Assembly (NCBI RefSeq): GCF_018918185.1
Contig: NZ_JAHLPZ010000005.1
Coordinates: 167,642-231,641, forward strand
Direction: 5' to 3'
Length of the DNA: 64,000 bases
Source: Eubacterium sp. MSJ-21
GTDB taxonomy: Bacteria; Bacillota; Clostridia; Lachnospirales; Lachnospiraceae
Shown: positions 8,507 through 17,495 of the stretch, in pieces
Layout: the number at the start of each line of letters is the position of its first letter
Numbering within the stretch: the first letter of the stretch is position 1
Translations under genes and position numbers: made by a program
The notes under the pieces: model-generated
The model's database searches: none
The model's input: only the letters and a program-made list of their open reading frames with translations
What the model was told of the DNA's origin: nothing

Positions 8507-9397
8507 ATGGTAAATAATGATTCAATGGATATGATACTTGCGAAGGCGCAGACACTGATCGAGGCGCTTCCATACATACAGAAATTCAACGGCAAGCGTG
8601 TCGTTGTCAAATACGGCGGAAGTGCGATGGTGGATGAAAACCTCAAATACAATGTGATTAAAGATGTTGCTTTGTTGAAGCTGATTGGCATGGAACCGAT
8701 CATCGTGCATGGCGGCGGCAAGGAGATCAGCGCATGGCTGAAGAAAATCGGCAAGGAATCCGAGTTCGTAAATGGTCTGCGTGTGACAGATGAGGAGACA
8801 TTAGATGTCGCAGAGATGGTACTTTCCAAGGTTAACAAGAGCCTTGTATCCATGATGCAGAAGCTTGGACTCAAAGCAGTCGGTATCAGCGGTAAGGATT
8901 CCGGACTTCTGAAGGTACAGAAGAAGCTTTCCGGCGGCAAAGATATCGGGTATGTCGGAGAGGTTGTATCGGCAGATCCTACGATCATTGATACATTAAT
9001 TGCAAATGATTTCATCCCGGTTATTGCACCAATCGGTATCGGAATTGACGATTATCATGGCTATAACATCAATGCGGATGATGCGGCATGTGCAATCGCA
9101 ACAGCCATCAGCGCAGAGAAGCTCGTATTCCTGACTGATATCGAAGGTGTATTTGTAGATCCAACCGACAAGTCAACCTTGATCTCCGAGATGGATATCA
9201 ACGAGGCGCAGGAATTCATCGACAGCGGTGTAGTCGGTGGCGGTATGCTTCCGAAGCTTACGAACTGTATCGAGGCAATGAAGAATGGCGTTGCACGCGT
9301 CCATATGCTCGATGGCCGTGTAGAACATTGCCTGCTTCTGGAGTTCTTTACAGAAAAGGGTATTGGTACCGCGATCTTGAAGGAGCCATTATTCTAA
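8507..9397 (+). CDS. argB: Acetylglutamate kinase
   Basis: A 296-residue amino-acid kinase that phosphorylates N-acetylglutamate, the second arginine step. [10 protein letters not shown] carries the ATP-binding lysine and glycines; [35 protein letters not shown] and [11 protein letters not shown] follow in family order. ATG 8507 is preceded by CGGAGGAAAAC, so the longer in-frame start at GTG 8468 is not used. argD and argF, often next in this operon, are not in the window; the operon ends in a hairpin right after argB. Confidence 0.96.
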   Translation: MVNNDSMDMILAKAQTLIEALPYIQKFNGKRVVVKYGGSAMVDENLKYNVIKDVALLKLIGMEPIIVHGGGKEISAWLKKIGKESEFVNGLRVTDEETLDVAEMVLSKVNKSLVSMMQKLGLKAVGISGKDSGLLKVQKKLSGGKDIGYVGEVVSADPTIIDTLIANDFIPVIAPIGIGIDDYHGYNINADDAACAIATAISAEKLVFLTDIEGVFVDPTDKSTLISEMDINEAQEFIDSGVVGGGMLPKLTNCIEAMKNGVARVHMLDGRVEHCLLLEFFTEKGIGTAILKEPLF

Positions 9398-9428
9398 TTT
9401 GTCCGAATGAAAATAAAAGAATTAACAC

Positions 9429-9471
9429 AAACTACCTCTATATACATTTTGGCTATGGAGGTAGTTTTTTT
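9429..9471 (+). terminator. argB terminator that also holds the ydcZ ribosome site
   Basis: AAACTACCTC (9429-9438) pairs with GAGGTAGTTT (9458-9467), the stem extended by four weaker pairs, followed by a T run to 9471. The only good ribosome site for the next gene (GGAGGT, 9457-9462) is inside the right arm, eleven bases before its ATG. Confidence 0.8.
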
Positions 9472-9912
9472 ATGTGGGGAATTATAGTCGCATTGATATC
9501 CGGAGCGTTGATGAGTGTGCAGGGTGTATTTAATACAGGGGTGACAAAGCAGACATCGACGTGGCTTGCTTCCGCGTGGGTGGCATTCTCCGGGTTTGTT
9601 GTTGCGATTGCCCTCTGGGCAATCTTCGAACGGAATCAGGCGGGGATATTTTCACTGGCACAGGTAGATCACAAATATATGCTGTTAGGCGGTGCAATCG
9701 GCGCATTTATTACATGGACCGTCATTACAGCGATGGCAGGCTTGGGACCGGCGAAGGCGGTACTGCTGATCGTTATTTCGCAGCTGCTGATCGCGTATCT
9801 GATTGAGATTTTTGGATGGTTTGGTGTAGAGAAAGCTGATTTTCAGTGGACAAAGCTGGTTGGCATCGTTGTGTCCGTAGTGGGATTTATCATTTTTCAG
9901 TGGGAGAAGTAA
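9472..9912 (+). CDS. YdcZ/DUF606 family membrane transporter
   Basis: A 146-residue protein with about four to five predicted membrane helices (IIVALISGALMSVQGVFNTGV; WVAFSGFVVAIALWAIF; MLLGGAIGAFITWTVITAM; AKAVLLIVISQLLIAYLI; LVGIVVSVVGFIIF). The opening pattern SGALMSVQGVFN and the length match the YdcZ half-size relatives of drug/metabolite transporters, which usually work as dimers. The substrate is unknown. The start codon directly follows the T tract of the argB terminator, so it is probably made only from read-through or is sensitive to the hairpin. Confidence 0.8.
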   Translation: MWGIIVALISGALMSVQGVFNTGVTKQTSTWLASAWVAFSGFVVAIALWAIFERNQAGIFSLAQVDHKYMLLGGAIGAFITWTVITAMAGLGPAKAVLLIVISQLLIAYLIEIFGWFGVEKADFQWTKLVGIVVSVVGFIIFQWEK

Positions 9913-9935
9913 TTTTTTTTCGTGAATTCCGCCTA

Positions 9936-9964
9936 TTGTAATTCGGCGGGAAGTTCTGTACAAT
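9936..9964 (+). promoter_or_regulatory. Promoter for the comEA operon
   Basis: TTGTAA (9936-9941), 17-base spacer, TACAAT (9959-9964). It lies downstream of ydcZ and would start transcription near 9971, before comEA. Confidence 0.5.
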
Positions 9965-10027
9965 GAGAATATGTCTTGAATATGCAATATGGAATACCAG
10001 ACTTTTTTAGAAGGGAGATATTTCATT

Positions 10028-10711
10028 TTGCAATACTTAAAAATTTTAATTGTTTGTTGTGTGCTGCCAATCGGTTTGTGTGGCTGCGGTAATCGTGCAA
10101 TGCTGCTGACAAGTGAGGCGCAGACGGAAATGCAGATGACGGATGGCTTTGCAGGAGAAGAAACAGGAACGGAACAGGTAGAAGTTTCGACTACGGAGGA
10201 AGTTGTAACAACTGCCACCACAGCAGAAATGATAGAACAACCGGATGAGGTGGCTGTGTACGTATGTGGGGCTGTACGGCAACCCGGAGTCTATTATGTG
10301 GCGGGTTCTGCAATTCGGGAGACTGTGGTTCGCATGGCGGGCGGCTTTTCGGATGATGCGGATGTTACGTATGTGAATCTGGCACAGACAGTCATAGCGG
10401 GAGAGCAGATCTACATTCCGACACTGGAGGAGACAGCAGGTATATCGCTTTCGGAACGGGAAGAAGAAACAGCATCAGCGGAGCATGCACCGGCGGATAC
10501 AAATGCAGAGAGAAATGGTAAGATTAATATCAATACGGCAGGAAAAGAACTGCTGATGACGTTGCCGGGAATCGGAGAGAGTAAAGCGGATGCGATAATC
10601 GCATATCGGGAAGCCCAGGGGAAGTTTCAGAACACGGAGGAACTAATGCAGATCCGTGGAATCAAAGAGGGCATATATAATCAAATCAAGGACTTAATTA
10701 TTGTGGGATGA
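10028..10711 (+). CDS. comEA: ComEA-like competence protein (SLBB plus helix-hairpin-helix)
   Basis: A 227-residue exported protein that in competent bacteria binds incoming double-stranded DNA at the cell surface. A short hydrophobic N terminus ends in LCGC (Cys20), a possible lipobox. After a Thr/Glu-rich linker, residues about 75-135 form an SLBB domain (VYVCGAVRQPGVY). The C terminus holds two HhH motifs, ININTAGKELLMTLPGIG and LMQIRGIKEGIYNQI. The TTG start at 10028 is preferred because AAGGGAG precedes it at 10011-10017; ATG 9989 would add 13 polar residues before the signal. comEC lies four genes downstream, supporting a DNA-uptake role, though pilus genes are not in view. Confidence 0.85.
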   Translation: MQYLKILIVCCVLPIGLCGCGNRAMLLTSEAQTEMQMTDGFAGEETGTEQVEVSTTEEVVTTATTAEMIEQPDEVAVYVCGAVRQPGVYYVAGSAIRETVVRMAGGFSDDADVTYVNLAQTVIAGEQIYIPTLEETAGISLSEREEETASAEHAPADTNAERNGKININTAGKELLMTLPGIGESKADAIIAYREAQGKFQNTEELMQIRGIKEGIYNQIKDLIIVG

Positions 10712-10721
10712 GGTGTATAGA

Positions 10722-11408
10722 ATGAAGAAAATTTTGGTGGTAGATGATGAAAAATCAATCGTAAAGGGCATCAAGTTCAGTCTGGAACAGGATGACATGA
10801 AGGTTGAAGTGGCTTATGATGGTGAGACTGCACTGGAGCTTGCAAAGGCAAATCATTACGATATGATTTTACTGGATATCATGCTGCCGGGATTTAGTGG
10901 ACTGGAAGTCTGTCAGATGATCCGGGAATTTTCAGATGTGCCAATTATCATGCTGACAGCCAAAGGCGAGGACATGGATAAGATACTTGGTCTGGAATAT
11001 GGTGCGGATGATTACATAACGAAACCATTTAATATTCTGGAGGTAAAAGCACGTATCAAGGCGATCTTCCGCCGGAATGGCAGAAATGTGACGGAGCAGG
11101 AAAACCAGAAAGTGATCGAGACAAAGGGGCTGAAGATAGATGTAGACAGCCGTCGCGTCTATATTGATGATAAGGAAGTGAATCTGACAGCCAAGGAGTT
11201 CGAACTTGTATATCTGCTGGTATCAAACCCGAACAAGGTTTATTCCAGAGAACAGCTGTTGAAGACGATCTGGGGACCATCTTATCCGGGCGATGCCAGA
11301 ACTGTGGATGTGCATGTGCGTCGACTCCGTGAGAAGATCGAGGCAACACCGGCAGATCCAAAATACATTCATACAAAATGGGGTGTGGGATATTATTTCC
11401 ACGAGTAA
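10722..11408 (+). CDS. OmpR-family response regulator
   Basis: A 228-residue two-component regulator. The receiver domain (residues 1-115) shows ILVVDDE, the phospho-acceptor Asp in MILLDIMLPG, Thr in IIMLTAKG and Lys in DDYITKPF. The C-terminal winged helix (about 130-228) has LTAKEFELVYLL, VYSREQLLKTIWG and RTVDVHVRRLREKIE, typical of OmpR/PhoB and close to the WalR/PhoP type. It starts ten bases after comEA. Its likely partner kinase lies 1.1 kb further on, past an inverted adenosine deaminase gene, which is an unusual arrangement. Confidence 0.92.
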   Translation: MKKILVVDDEKSIVKGIKFSLEQDDMKVEVAYDGETALELAKANHYDMILLDIMLPGFSGLEVCQMIREFSDVPIIMLTAKGEDMDKILGLEYGADDYITKPFNILEVKARIKAIFRRNGRNVTEQENQKVIETKGLKIDVDSRRVYIDDKEVNLTAKEFELVYLLVSNPNKVYSREQLLKTIWGPSYPGDARTVDVHVRRLREKIEATPADPKYIHTKWGVGYYFHE

Positions 11409-11432
11409 CCCTGTACATAACCTGCCATCTTG

Positions 11433-12404
11433 TTATGGCAGCAGGTACAGTAACTGGTGCTTGACAGAGTCATCGGCAAAGGAGATTTCCACACTGTTTT
11501 TATACAGTGTTCGGAGATCTTCTTTTTTTATCGCAAGCTGTTCAAGTGCAAAGGCATATTCGTCTGTGAGAGTTGTATGACTCACGGTACGGTTGTCGGT
11601 GTTGATTGTCGCGAGCAGCCCAAAATCCAGAAATGCACGAAGCGGGTAACTTGAAGCAGCTGTAACAGCTTTTGTCTGGAAGTTGGAGGTGGGACATAGT
11701 TCAAAACCGATATGTGCATCACGGCAGGCCTGCATCAGCGCCGGGTCCTTGATTGCTGCGATGCCGTGTCCGATTCTGCGGGCACCATATTGCAGGGCAA
11801 GTGCCACATTTTTTGCACTTCCACATTCGCCGGAATGAATTGTGAAAGGTACTTCAAGACGCTTTGCTTCCGCAAATAGTGCTTCAAACTCTTCGTTTGG
11901 ATGTCCGGCTTCATCTCCGGCAAGATCTAACGCACAGACACCATTTCCGAGAAATTCTCTGGCGCATCGGACAACCAGATGATTTTGTTCCGGGGAATGA
12001 TGACGCATGGCACATAAAATCAGATTGGTAAATACGCCATAGCGGTCAAATGCTTTCTGACATCCATAGATGGCAGCCTGCACAACATTTTCGAGATCGA
12101 GATGACTGTTCGTGCTTAATGCGGGTGCAAACCGGATTTCCATATAGCGGACATTTTCTTCGGCTGCCTGTCGTACGACATCGACGATGGCATCCCGGAT
12201 GTGTTCTTTTTCCTGAAGTGCTGACACGGGGAGATCAAAGCAGGTCAGATACTCTGCAAGAGACTGGCAATCTTTCGGTGCCTGGATTTTCTGTGCATCC
12301 AGTGTGTTCAAATGGAGCGTATCCATAAGGAACGTGCGGCTTAAAGAACCGTCTAAATGACAGTGCAGATCAATTTTTGGCATGGTGGAAATATCGTAAT
12401 TCAT
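11433..12404 (-). CDS. add: Adenosine deaminase
   Basis: A 323-residue zinc enzyme of the metal-dependent hydrolase fold that deaminates adenosine to inosine in purine salvage. The metal ligands are visible: HCHLDGS (H14, H16), FTIHSGECGS with the third His and catalytic Glu, RIGHGIAA, and ATINTDNRTVS with the Asp. It lacks long insertions of adenine deaminases; an adenine or aminodeoxyfutalosine specificity cannot be fully excluded. AAAGGAGT precedes the ATG. It lies in antisense orientation between a response regulator and a histidine kinase; the gap to the regulator is 24 bases. Confidence 0.88.
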   Translation of the reverse strand: MNYDISTMPKIDLHCHLDGSLSRTFLMDTLHLNTLDAQKIQAPKDCQSLAEYLTCFDLPVSALQEKEHIRDAIVDVVRQAAEENVRYMEIRFAPALSTNSHLDLENVVQAAIYGCQKAFDRYGVFTNLILCAMRHHSPEQNHLVVRCAREFLGNGVCALDLAGDEAGHPNEEFEALFAEAKRLEVPFTIHSGECGSAKNVALALQYGARRIGHGIAAIKDPALMQACRDAHIGFELCPTSNFQTKAVTAASSYPLRAFLDFGLLATINTDNRTVSHTTLTDEYAFALEQLAIKKEDLRTLYKNSVEISFADDSVKHQLLYLLP

Positions 12405-12436
12405 AGGCAGGAACTCCTTTCATAGGTTTTATCTGT

Positions 12437-12465
12437 ATCATATCAAGTTCCGGCGGTATCTACAA
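12437..12465 (-). promoter_or_regulatory. add promoter
   Basis: Minus strand: TTGTAG (12465-12460), 17 bases, TATGAT (12442-12437); start of transcription near 12430, some 25 bases before the ATG. Confidence 0.5.
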
Positions 12466-12470
12466 GTGGG

Positions 12471-12499
12471 TTGAAGCGAAAGATGCGGTGTGATATAGT
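12471..12499 (+). promoter_or_regulatory. Promoter for the histidine kinase operon
   Basis: TTGAAG (12471-12476), 17-base spacer, TATAGT (12494-12499). It sits back to back with the add promoter and gives the kinase operon a start independent of the response regulator. Confidence 0.5.
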
Positions 12500-12534
12500 A
12501 GAGGTATTCTAAAAAAGGATGGAAACATGCAGTC

Positions 12535-14067
12535 GTGAAAAATACGGAAAAAGAATCGCCCAAGAACGAGAAAATTGAAAAAAAGAAAATAAAACAGCGG
12601 GAACGGGCAGAAAAACGACAGCATCAGCATATGGGAATTAGTCTACGCTGGTTTGTCACCGTTCTGGTTATTGTACTTTGTGCGGCAATCATGCTTGTAT
12701 ATTCTGTATTATCAAGCAGGCTATATGTACAGCGGTATCAGGAACAGCTGGAAAAAAATGTGATGTCACAAGCGGAGTATATAAAAAATAATCTGATGGA
12801 GAATCAGATGTCGTTAAAACAGCCGGAAAATCTGGAATTGCGTATTGAGGGCGTTGCAATGACTTTTTATGGCAGAGTGCTTGTGGTAAATAAGGATTAT
12901 CGCGTAATCAAAGACACCTATGGAAATCAAGAGAATGCGCAGATTGTGAATCCGGATATTATTGCGGCGATGACAGGTGAGCGCAGTGACTGCCTGAATA
13001 AAAAAAATGGATATCTGGAGTATATTACAGCGGTAAAGGATGATGGAGCTGTCTTGGGCGTATTAGTTATACAGGCATCCACGGAGAGCTTAAAGGTCAT
13101 CGAACGCAGGGTGGAGCGTCGGAACAGGATGTCGTTTTCACTGATTATGGTAATCTGCATCTGTGCAGCTTGTGCGATAGGAAATGCAAGTTCGCGTGGA
13201 ATCAAGCGTATCAATCAACAGATGGAGATTGCGGGGGACGGACAATTGGAGACGCAGATTCCGGTACGTGGATTTAAGGAATTCAAACAGCTTACAGAAC
13301 GGTATAATGCAACTATTTCGAAGCTGAAGGTCATTGACTCTACACGACAGGAATTTGTTTCAAATGTGTCGCATGAATTGAAAACACCGATTACATCAAT
13401 GAAGGTTCTGGCAGATTCCTTGATCCAGAATGAATCGGCAGATCTTGCGATGTACAAGGAATTTATGGCGGATATCGTCGATGAAGTAGACCGGGAAAGC
13501 AAAATTATCACGGATCTGCTGACGCTTGTTAAGATGGATAAAAAATCTGCAGCAATGAACATTGAGGAAGTTAAAATCAATGATCTGCTTGAGGTTATTT
13601 TGAAACGGGTAACTCCGATTGCGAAAAGCAGAGGAATTCAGATTACGTACGAAAGCTACCGGGACATTACTGCGTGGGTTGACGAGGTAAAACTGAGTCT
13701 GGCATTGACCAATATTATTGAGAATGCAGTCAAATACAATGTGGATAATGGATGGGTAAAGGTAACGCTGAATGCAGATCACCGGAATTTCTATGTCAAG
13801 GTGGCAGATTCCGGTGTTGGTATTCCGGATGATTGCAAGGAGCATGTGTTCGAACGTTTTTACAGGGTAGATAAGGCGCGTAGCCGCGATACCGGAGGTA
13901 CCGGACTTGGTCTGGCAATAACCAAGAGTGTGATTCAGATGCATAAAGGATCCATTAAATTATACAGTGAGTCTGGCGAAGGAACGACCTTTACGATTCG
14001 GATTCCGATGAAACTGGAATTAGATGCTATGGAAGAAGATGCACGGAAGGATGGTGGCGCAGAATGA
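12535..14067 (+). CDS. Sensor histidine kinase
   Basis: A 510-residue membrane kinase. A Lys/Glu/Arg-rich cytosolic head is followed by TM1 (WFVTVLVIVLCAAIMLVYSV), an extracellular sensing region of about 130 residues, TM2 (SFSLIMVICICAACAIG), a HAMP linker, the dimerisation box FVSNVSHELKTPITS with the phospho-His, and an ATP-binding domain with NIIENAVKYN, DSGVGIPDD, ERFYRVDKARSR and GGTGLGLAI. GTG 12535 is the best start; ATG 12527 runs into a stop. Its partner is probably the OmpR regulator upstream of add. The stop overlaps the GerMN gene (ATGA). Confidence 0.9.
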   Translation: MKNTEKESPKNEKIEKKKIKQRERAEKRQHQHMGISLRWFVTVLVIVLCAAIMLVYSVLSSRLYVQRYQEQLEKNVMSQAEYIKNNLMENQMSLKQPENLELRIEGVAMTFYGRVLVVNKDYRVIKDTYGNQENAQIVNPDIIAAMTGERSDCLNKKNGYLEYITAVKDDGAVLGVLVIQASTESLKVIERRVERRNRMSFSLIMVICICAACAIGNASSRGIKRINQQMEIAGDGQLETQIPVRGFKEFKQLTERYNATISKLKVIDSTRQEFVSNVSHELKTPITSMKVLADSLIQNESADLAMYKEFMADIVDEVDRESKIITDLLTLVKMDKKSAAMNIEEVKINDLLEVILKRVTPIAKSRGIQITYESYRDITAWVDEVKLSLALTNIIENAVKYNVDNGWVKVTLNADHRNFYVKVADSGVGIPDDCKEHVFERFYRVDKARSRDTGGTGLGLAITKSVIQMHKGSIKLYSESGEGTTFTIRIPMKLELDAMEEDARKDGGAE

Positions 14068-14945
14068 AATGTTGGAAAATAGGTTGTGCGCTTCTGGCGG
14101 TGCTGTTCTGTCTGACTGCCTGCGGGCAGAAGCGGACGTCGGTTGATACGGTGACGCTTGGGGATAACATGATTCATCTTTATGAAGTTGATGGAAATAC
14201 TATTGTCCGTGCAGCGGAGGATTACCAGTTGAAAACACCGGATGCAATCGCTTCGTGTGTAGAGGATGTAATGACTGCACTCACCGCTCTGGATTCTTCA
14301 AAAATAGAAGCGTATACGTATATGATGGGCGAGGATAACAGTCTGCAGCTGGAACTGCAGCTGAAAGAGGGAACCTATGAGAACGAGGATATTTTACTTC
14401 TGATGGCGGCGACAACAGAGACATTGTTCCAGCTTGAGGATATATCCAGTATTAGTCTCTCTGTGAAAAATGCCGTGGACGAGGTTTGTGCAGATCAGTT
14501 ATTCCTGAGAGATACCATATACTACTATGATGCAGAGGAAAATAGTTTATCGCAGGAGATAATTGCGATGTATGTGCCAAATGCGCAGGGAACCGGATTG
14601 GAATCCTGTGGAATTAAGGTGCAGACGGAACCGCAGACATCGGATCAGGAATTAATTGTGCGGGAGCTTGTTCGGAAAAATGTGCTGCCGGCAGATACAA
14701 AGGTAAATCAGGTATCTGTACATGATTCAGTCTGCTATCTGGATTTATCGGCAGAGTTTGGAAATTCGGCAGGTACACTTTCACCGGAGATTACACTGTA
14801 TGCGTTGGTGGATTCTGTTATTGCACAGACGGGCGTGGACACAGTGCAAATTCTGATAGATGGAAAAATAGAGGCCAAATACCGGAATGTGGTGGATATA
14901 AACAAACCATTACCATTTAACACAGGTATTTTACAGGACGAATAA
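14064..14945 (+). CDS. GerMN-domain lipoprotein
   Basis: A 293-residue exported lipoprotein: CALLAVLFCLTACG gives a lipobox with Cys about 20. The C-terminal half matches the GerMN (sporulation/spore germination) fold, visible in VNQVSVHDSVCYLDLSAEF, TLYALVDSVIAQ and VQILIDGK. GerMN proteins are found with sporulation, competence or LpqB-like sensor systems. Here the gene is coupled by ATGA overlap to the histidine kinase, which suggests that it works with the kinase as an extracytoplasmic accessory subunit; this is inference. Confidence 0.78.
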   Translation: MKCWKIGCALLAVLFCLTACGQKRTSVDTVTLGDNMIHLYEVDGNTIVRAAEDYQLKTPDAIASCVEDVMTALTALDSSKIEAYTYMMGEDNSLQLELQLKEGTYENEDILLLMAATTETLFQLEDISSISLSVKNAVDEVCADQLFLRDTIYYYDAEENSLSQEIIAMYVPNAQGTGLESCGIKVQTEPQTSDQELIVRELVRKNVLPADTKVNQVSVHDSVCYLDLSAEFGNSAGTLSPEITLYALVDSVIAQTGVDTVQILIDGKIEAKYRNVVDINKPLPFNTGILQDE

Positions 14946-14963
14946 AATGAATATAGGAGAAAC

Positions 14964-17390
14964 ATGAAACGACCATTCTTTTGTGTAGCTTTGGCGTATG
15001 CACTTGGAGAGGTGATTGCACTTTACACGAGAACGGCAGGCGGGATCAGCATAGCGACAGTTGTGCTTATTTGCGTTGGAATCTTCATGAAGAAATATAA
15101 GCATGGGAAAAGCGCATGCATATTGGGACTGAGCGTCAGCCTTGGTATGGTTTGCGCTTTTTTGCGTGTTCCACAAGATTTGAGGGGCGGGATGCCTGCA
15201 TGCAGGTGCTCTGTGCAGGAGGAAGCATATGAGATTTCCACCTATGCGACGGGGGCAGAAAAACAGGGAACGGAAGTGACATGTTCTGGGATTCTGATGG
15301 ACAAAATGGGGGATTCGTGGACGCTGCAGGTGCTGGAAGGAGAGGGCGTATCAGGGCGTATTTTACTTCGAGGGGTGACGGATCCCTATGAGATTTCAGA
15401 TGTTGTGCAGGTTTCCGGCCCTTGTTATACATTTGAAAATCCGAGAAATCCTGGTGGTTTCCCGGCACGCAGTTACTATCTTGCCAGGAATATCACAGCG
15501 TATTATTACACACCGCAGATAACCCGGCTATCCGTACCAAAACGTCAGGTGCTTGGAACTCCGATGTACCTGTATTATGGGTTGAAGCAGCGTTTGTATC
15601 AGTTTCGTACATATGCCGGGCGGCAGATCGGACAACTGCTTCCTGAGGATACAGCAGCGCTTGTAAGCGGGATTTTGCTGGGGGAAAAGTCTGAAATTGC
15701 ACCGGAAATCAAGACATTGTATCAGATGGGAGGGATTGCACATATTTTGGCAATATCCGGACTTCATATATCCTTGCTGGGTGGCTGTTTGTTCCGGCTG
15801 CTGCGCAAATTACGCATGCAGGTCCGGGCAACTGGAATGATTACGATTGTGGGACTCTGGCTCTATGGAACGATGACAGGGATGAGTCTTGCAACGATGC
15901 GTGCAATCTGGATGATGGTAATCCTGCTTGTGGCACAGATATATGGAAAAGCTTATGATATGCCGACCGCAATGGGGATTGCACTGTTTATCATGCTATT
16001 ATGCAACCCTGTCCGGATTCTGGATGCCGGGATGCAGTTAAGCTATATGGCAATTGCCGGGGTGTCGCTTGGAAACTATGGAATGAGACGGTTGCATAAG
16101 AAATCCTGGTTCCGCCGCTATCAGAAGAAACACCGTATTGCTTTCCATATTGCGCAGAGTTTCTTTTATTCTATCACGTTAAATGCCATGATGTTTCCTG
16201 CGCTGGCAGGGACATACTATGAAGTTCCGGCATATGCATGGCTGTTGAATCTGATTGTTGTTCCAGGGATGACTGTTGTTGTGGCTGGAAGCTGGATCGG
16301 GCTGATTGCGTCGTCTGGATCTGTTGGGATTGGAAAGCTGGTGATGCTTCCGGTTGGATGGTTGCTGCGTGGATACACATGGTTGTGCAGTTTAACACTT
16401 GAATTGCCGTGTAATACGATTCATACGGGAGAGATACGAGGGATACAGATACTTGTATGGTATGGTGGAATCGCTTTGGTTCTTGGATTACTTCGGACGA
16501 ACAGCAGAAACCGGATCCGGGATCGTATCTATAAACAGACGGGCAGATTTTGGAGGAAGAAAGCTGTTGTGAGATATACAGTGGGGGTAATTCTGATCGG
16601 GATACTGGTGGAGGGAGCGGTACAGGTGGTGCTGCTTCGACAGCAGAGAACGGAAGCTGTGTATTTTCTGGATGTTGGACAGGGTGACGGAATTCTGATG
16701 CGATCGCCGGCCGGAAGCAATCTGGTTATAGATGGAGGGTCCACGTCGCAGTCTGGATGTGGAACATACACACTGCTTCCTGCACTTCGTTCACAGGGCA
16801 TGACGGAGATTGATTATTGGTTTGTGACGCATACAGATGAGGATCATATCAGCGGATTAAAGGAGATTTTGTTACAGGGAACACTGGCACAGATCAAAGT
16901 ACGGGCGGTTGTATTTTCTGCCTATGTATTTCAGGATGAGTCTTTTGCAGAGCTTGTAGCACTGCTTCAAACAGCTGAAATTCCGATTGTATGGATGAAG
17001 GAGGGTGATGTGGTCGGAGATGGAACGTTTACACTTACCTGCCTGCATCCAACTGCGGAATATCATGCGAAGGATAAAAATGCGGCGAGCCTGGCACTTA
17101 CTTATCATTCCAATACGTTTGACATGTTGTTTACCGGAGATATGGATGCAGATGCCATCGAAGATATGGATATACAGCAATCGTTTGACTGTATCAAGCT
17201 TCCCCATCATGGTTCAAAGTATTCATATGTGGAAGGGGTTTATACGCATGCTGACTATGGTGTGATTTCCTGTGGATACAATAACCGTTATGGGCATCCA
17301 CATGCAGAAGTGCTGGAGGGATTAGAACAGGAAGGCACACAGATACTTCGGACAGACGAGATGGGGGCGGTTATTTTCCGGGGCAGATAA
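14964..17390 (+). CDS. comEC: ComEC/Rec2 DNA-uptake channel
   Basis: An 808-residue polytopic membrane protein for import of single-stranded transforming DNA. The N terminus has membrane helices followed by the OB-like extracellular region; the Competence domain (about 210-480) carries ALVSGILLGEKSEI, GGIAHILAISGLHISLLG and multiple helices. The C terminus is a metallo-beta-lactamase-like domain with YFLDVGQGDGILM, FVTHTDEDHISGL and KLPHHGSKYSY. Full length for the family, with no sign of damage. It follows the GerMN gene by 18 bases and so is in the same operon, with comEA upstream. Confidence 0.93.
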   Translation: MKRPFFCVALAYALGEVIALYTRTAGGISIATVVLICVGIFMKKYKHGKSACILGLSVSLGMVCAFLRVPQDLRGGMPACRCSVQEEAYEISTYATGAEKQGTEVTCSGILMDKMGDSWTLQVLEGEGVSGRILLRGVTDPYEISDVVQVSGPCYTFENPRNPGGFPARSYYLARNITAYYYTPQITRLSVPKRQVLGTPMYLYYGLKQRLYQFRTYAGRQIGQLLPEDTAALVSGILLGEKSEIAPEIKTLYQMGGIAHILAISGLHISLLGGCLFRLLRKLRMQVRATGMITIVGLWLYGTMTGMSLATMRAIWMMVILLVAQIYGKAYDMPTAMGIALFIMLLCNPVRILDAGMQLSYMAIAGVSLGNYGMRRLHKKSWFRRYQKKHRIAFHIAQSFFYSITLNAMMFPALAGTYYEVPAYAWLLNLIVVPGMTVVVAGSWIGLIASSGSVGIGKLVMLPVGWLLRGYTWLCSLTLELPCNTIHTGEIRGIQILVWYGGIALVLGLLRTNSRNRIRDRIYKQTGRFWRKKAVVRYTVGVILIGILVEGAVQVVLLRQQRTEAVYFLDVGQGDGILMRSPAGSNLVIDGGSTSQSGCGTYTLLPALRSQGMTEIDYWFVTHTDEDHISGLKEILLQGTLAQIKVRAVVFSAYVFQDESFAELVALLQTAEIPIVWMKEGDVVGDGTFTLTCLHPTAEYHAKDKNAASLALTYHSNTFDMLFTGDMDADAIEDMDIQQSFDCIKLPHHGSKYSYVEGVYTHADYGVISCGYNNRYGHPHAEVLEGLEQEGTQILRTDEMGAVIFRGR

Positions 17391-17441
17391 ATGATAGTAA
17401 TTATGTGGAACATGGTAAAAAGAATATATCTAAGATCAAAT

Positions 17442-17470
17442 TGATGAATAGAATCGGATGTGATAAAATG
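17442..17470 (+). promoter_or_regulatory. holA promoter
   Basis: TTGATG (17442-17447), 17-base spacer, TAAAAT (17465-17470), in the 105-base gap after comEC. Confidence 0.45.
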
Positions 17471-17495
17471 TATTTCATGATAATAAGGAGTCACC

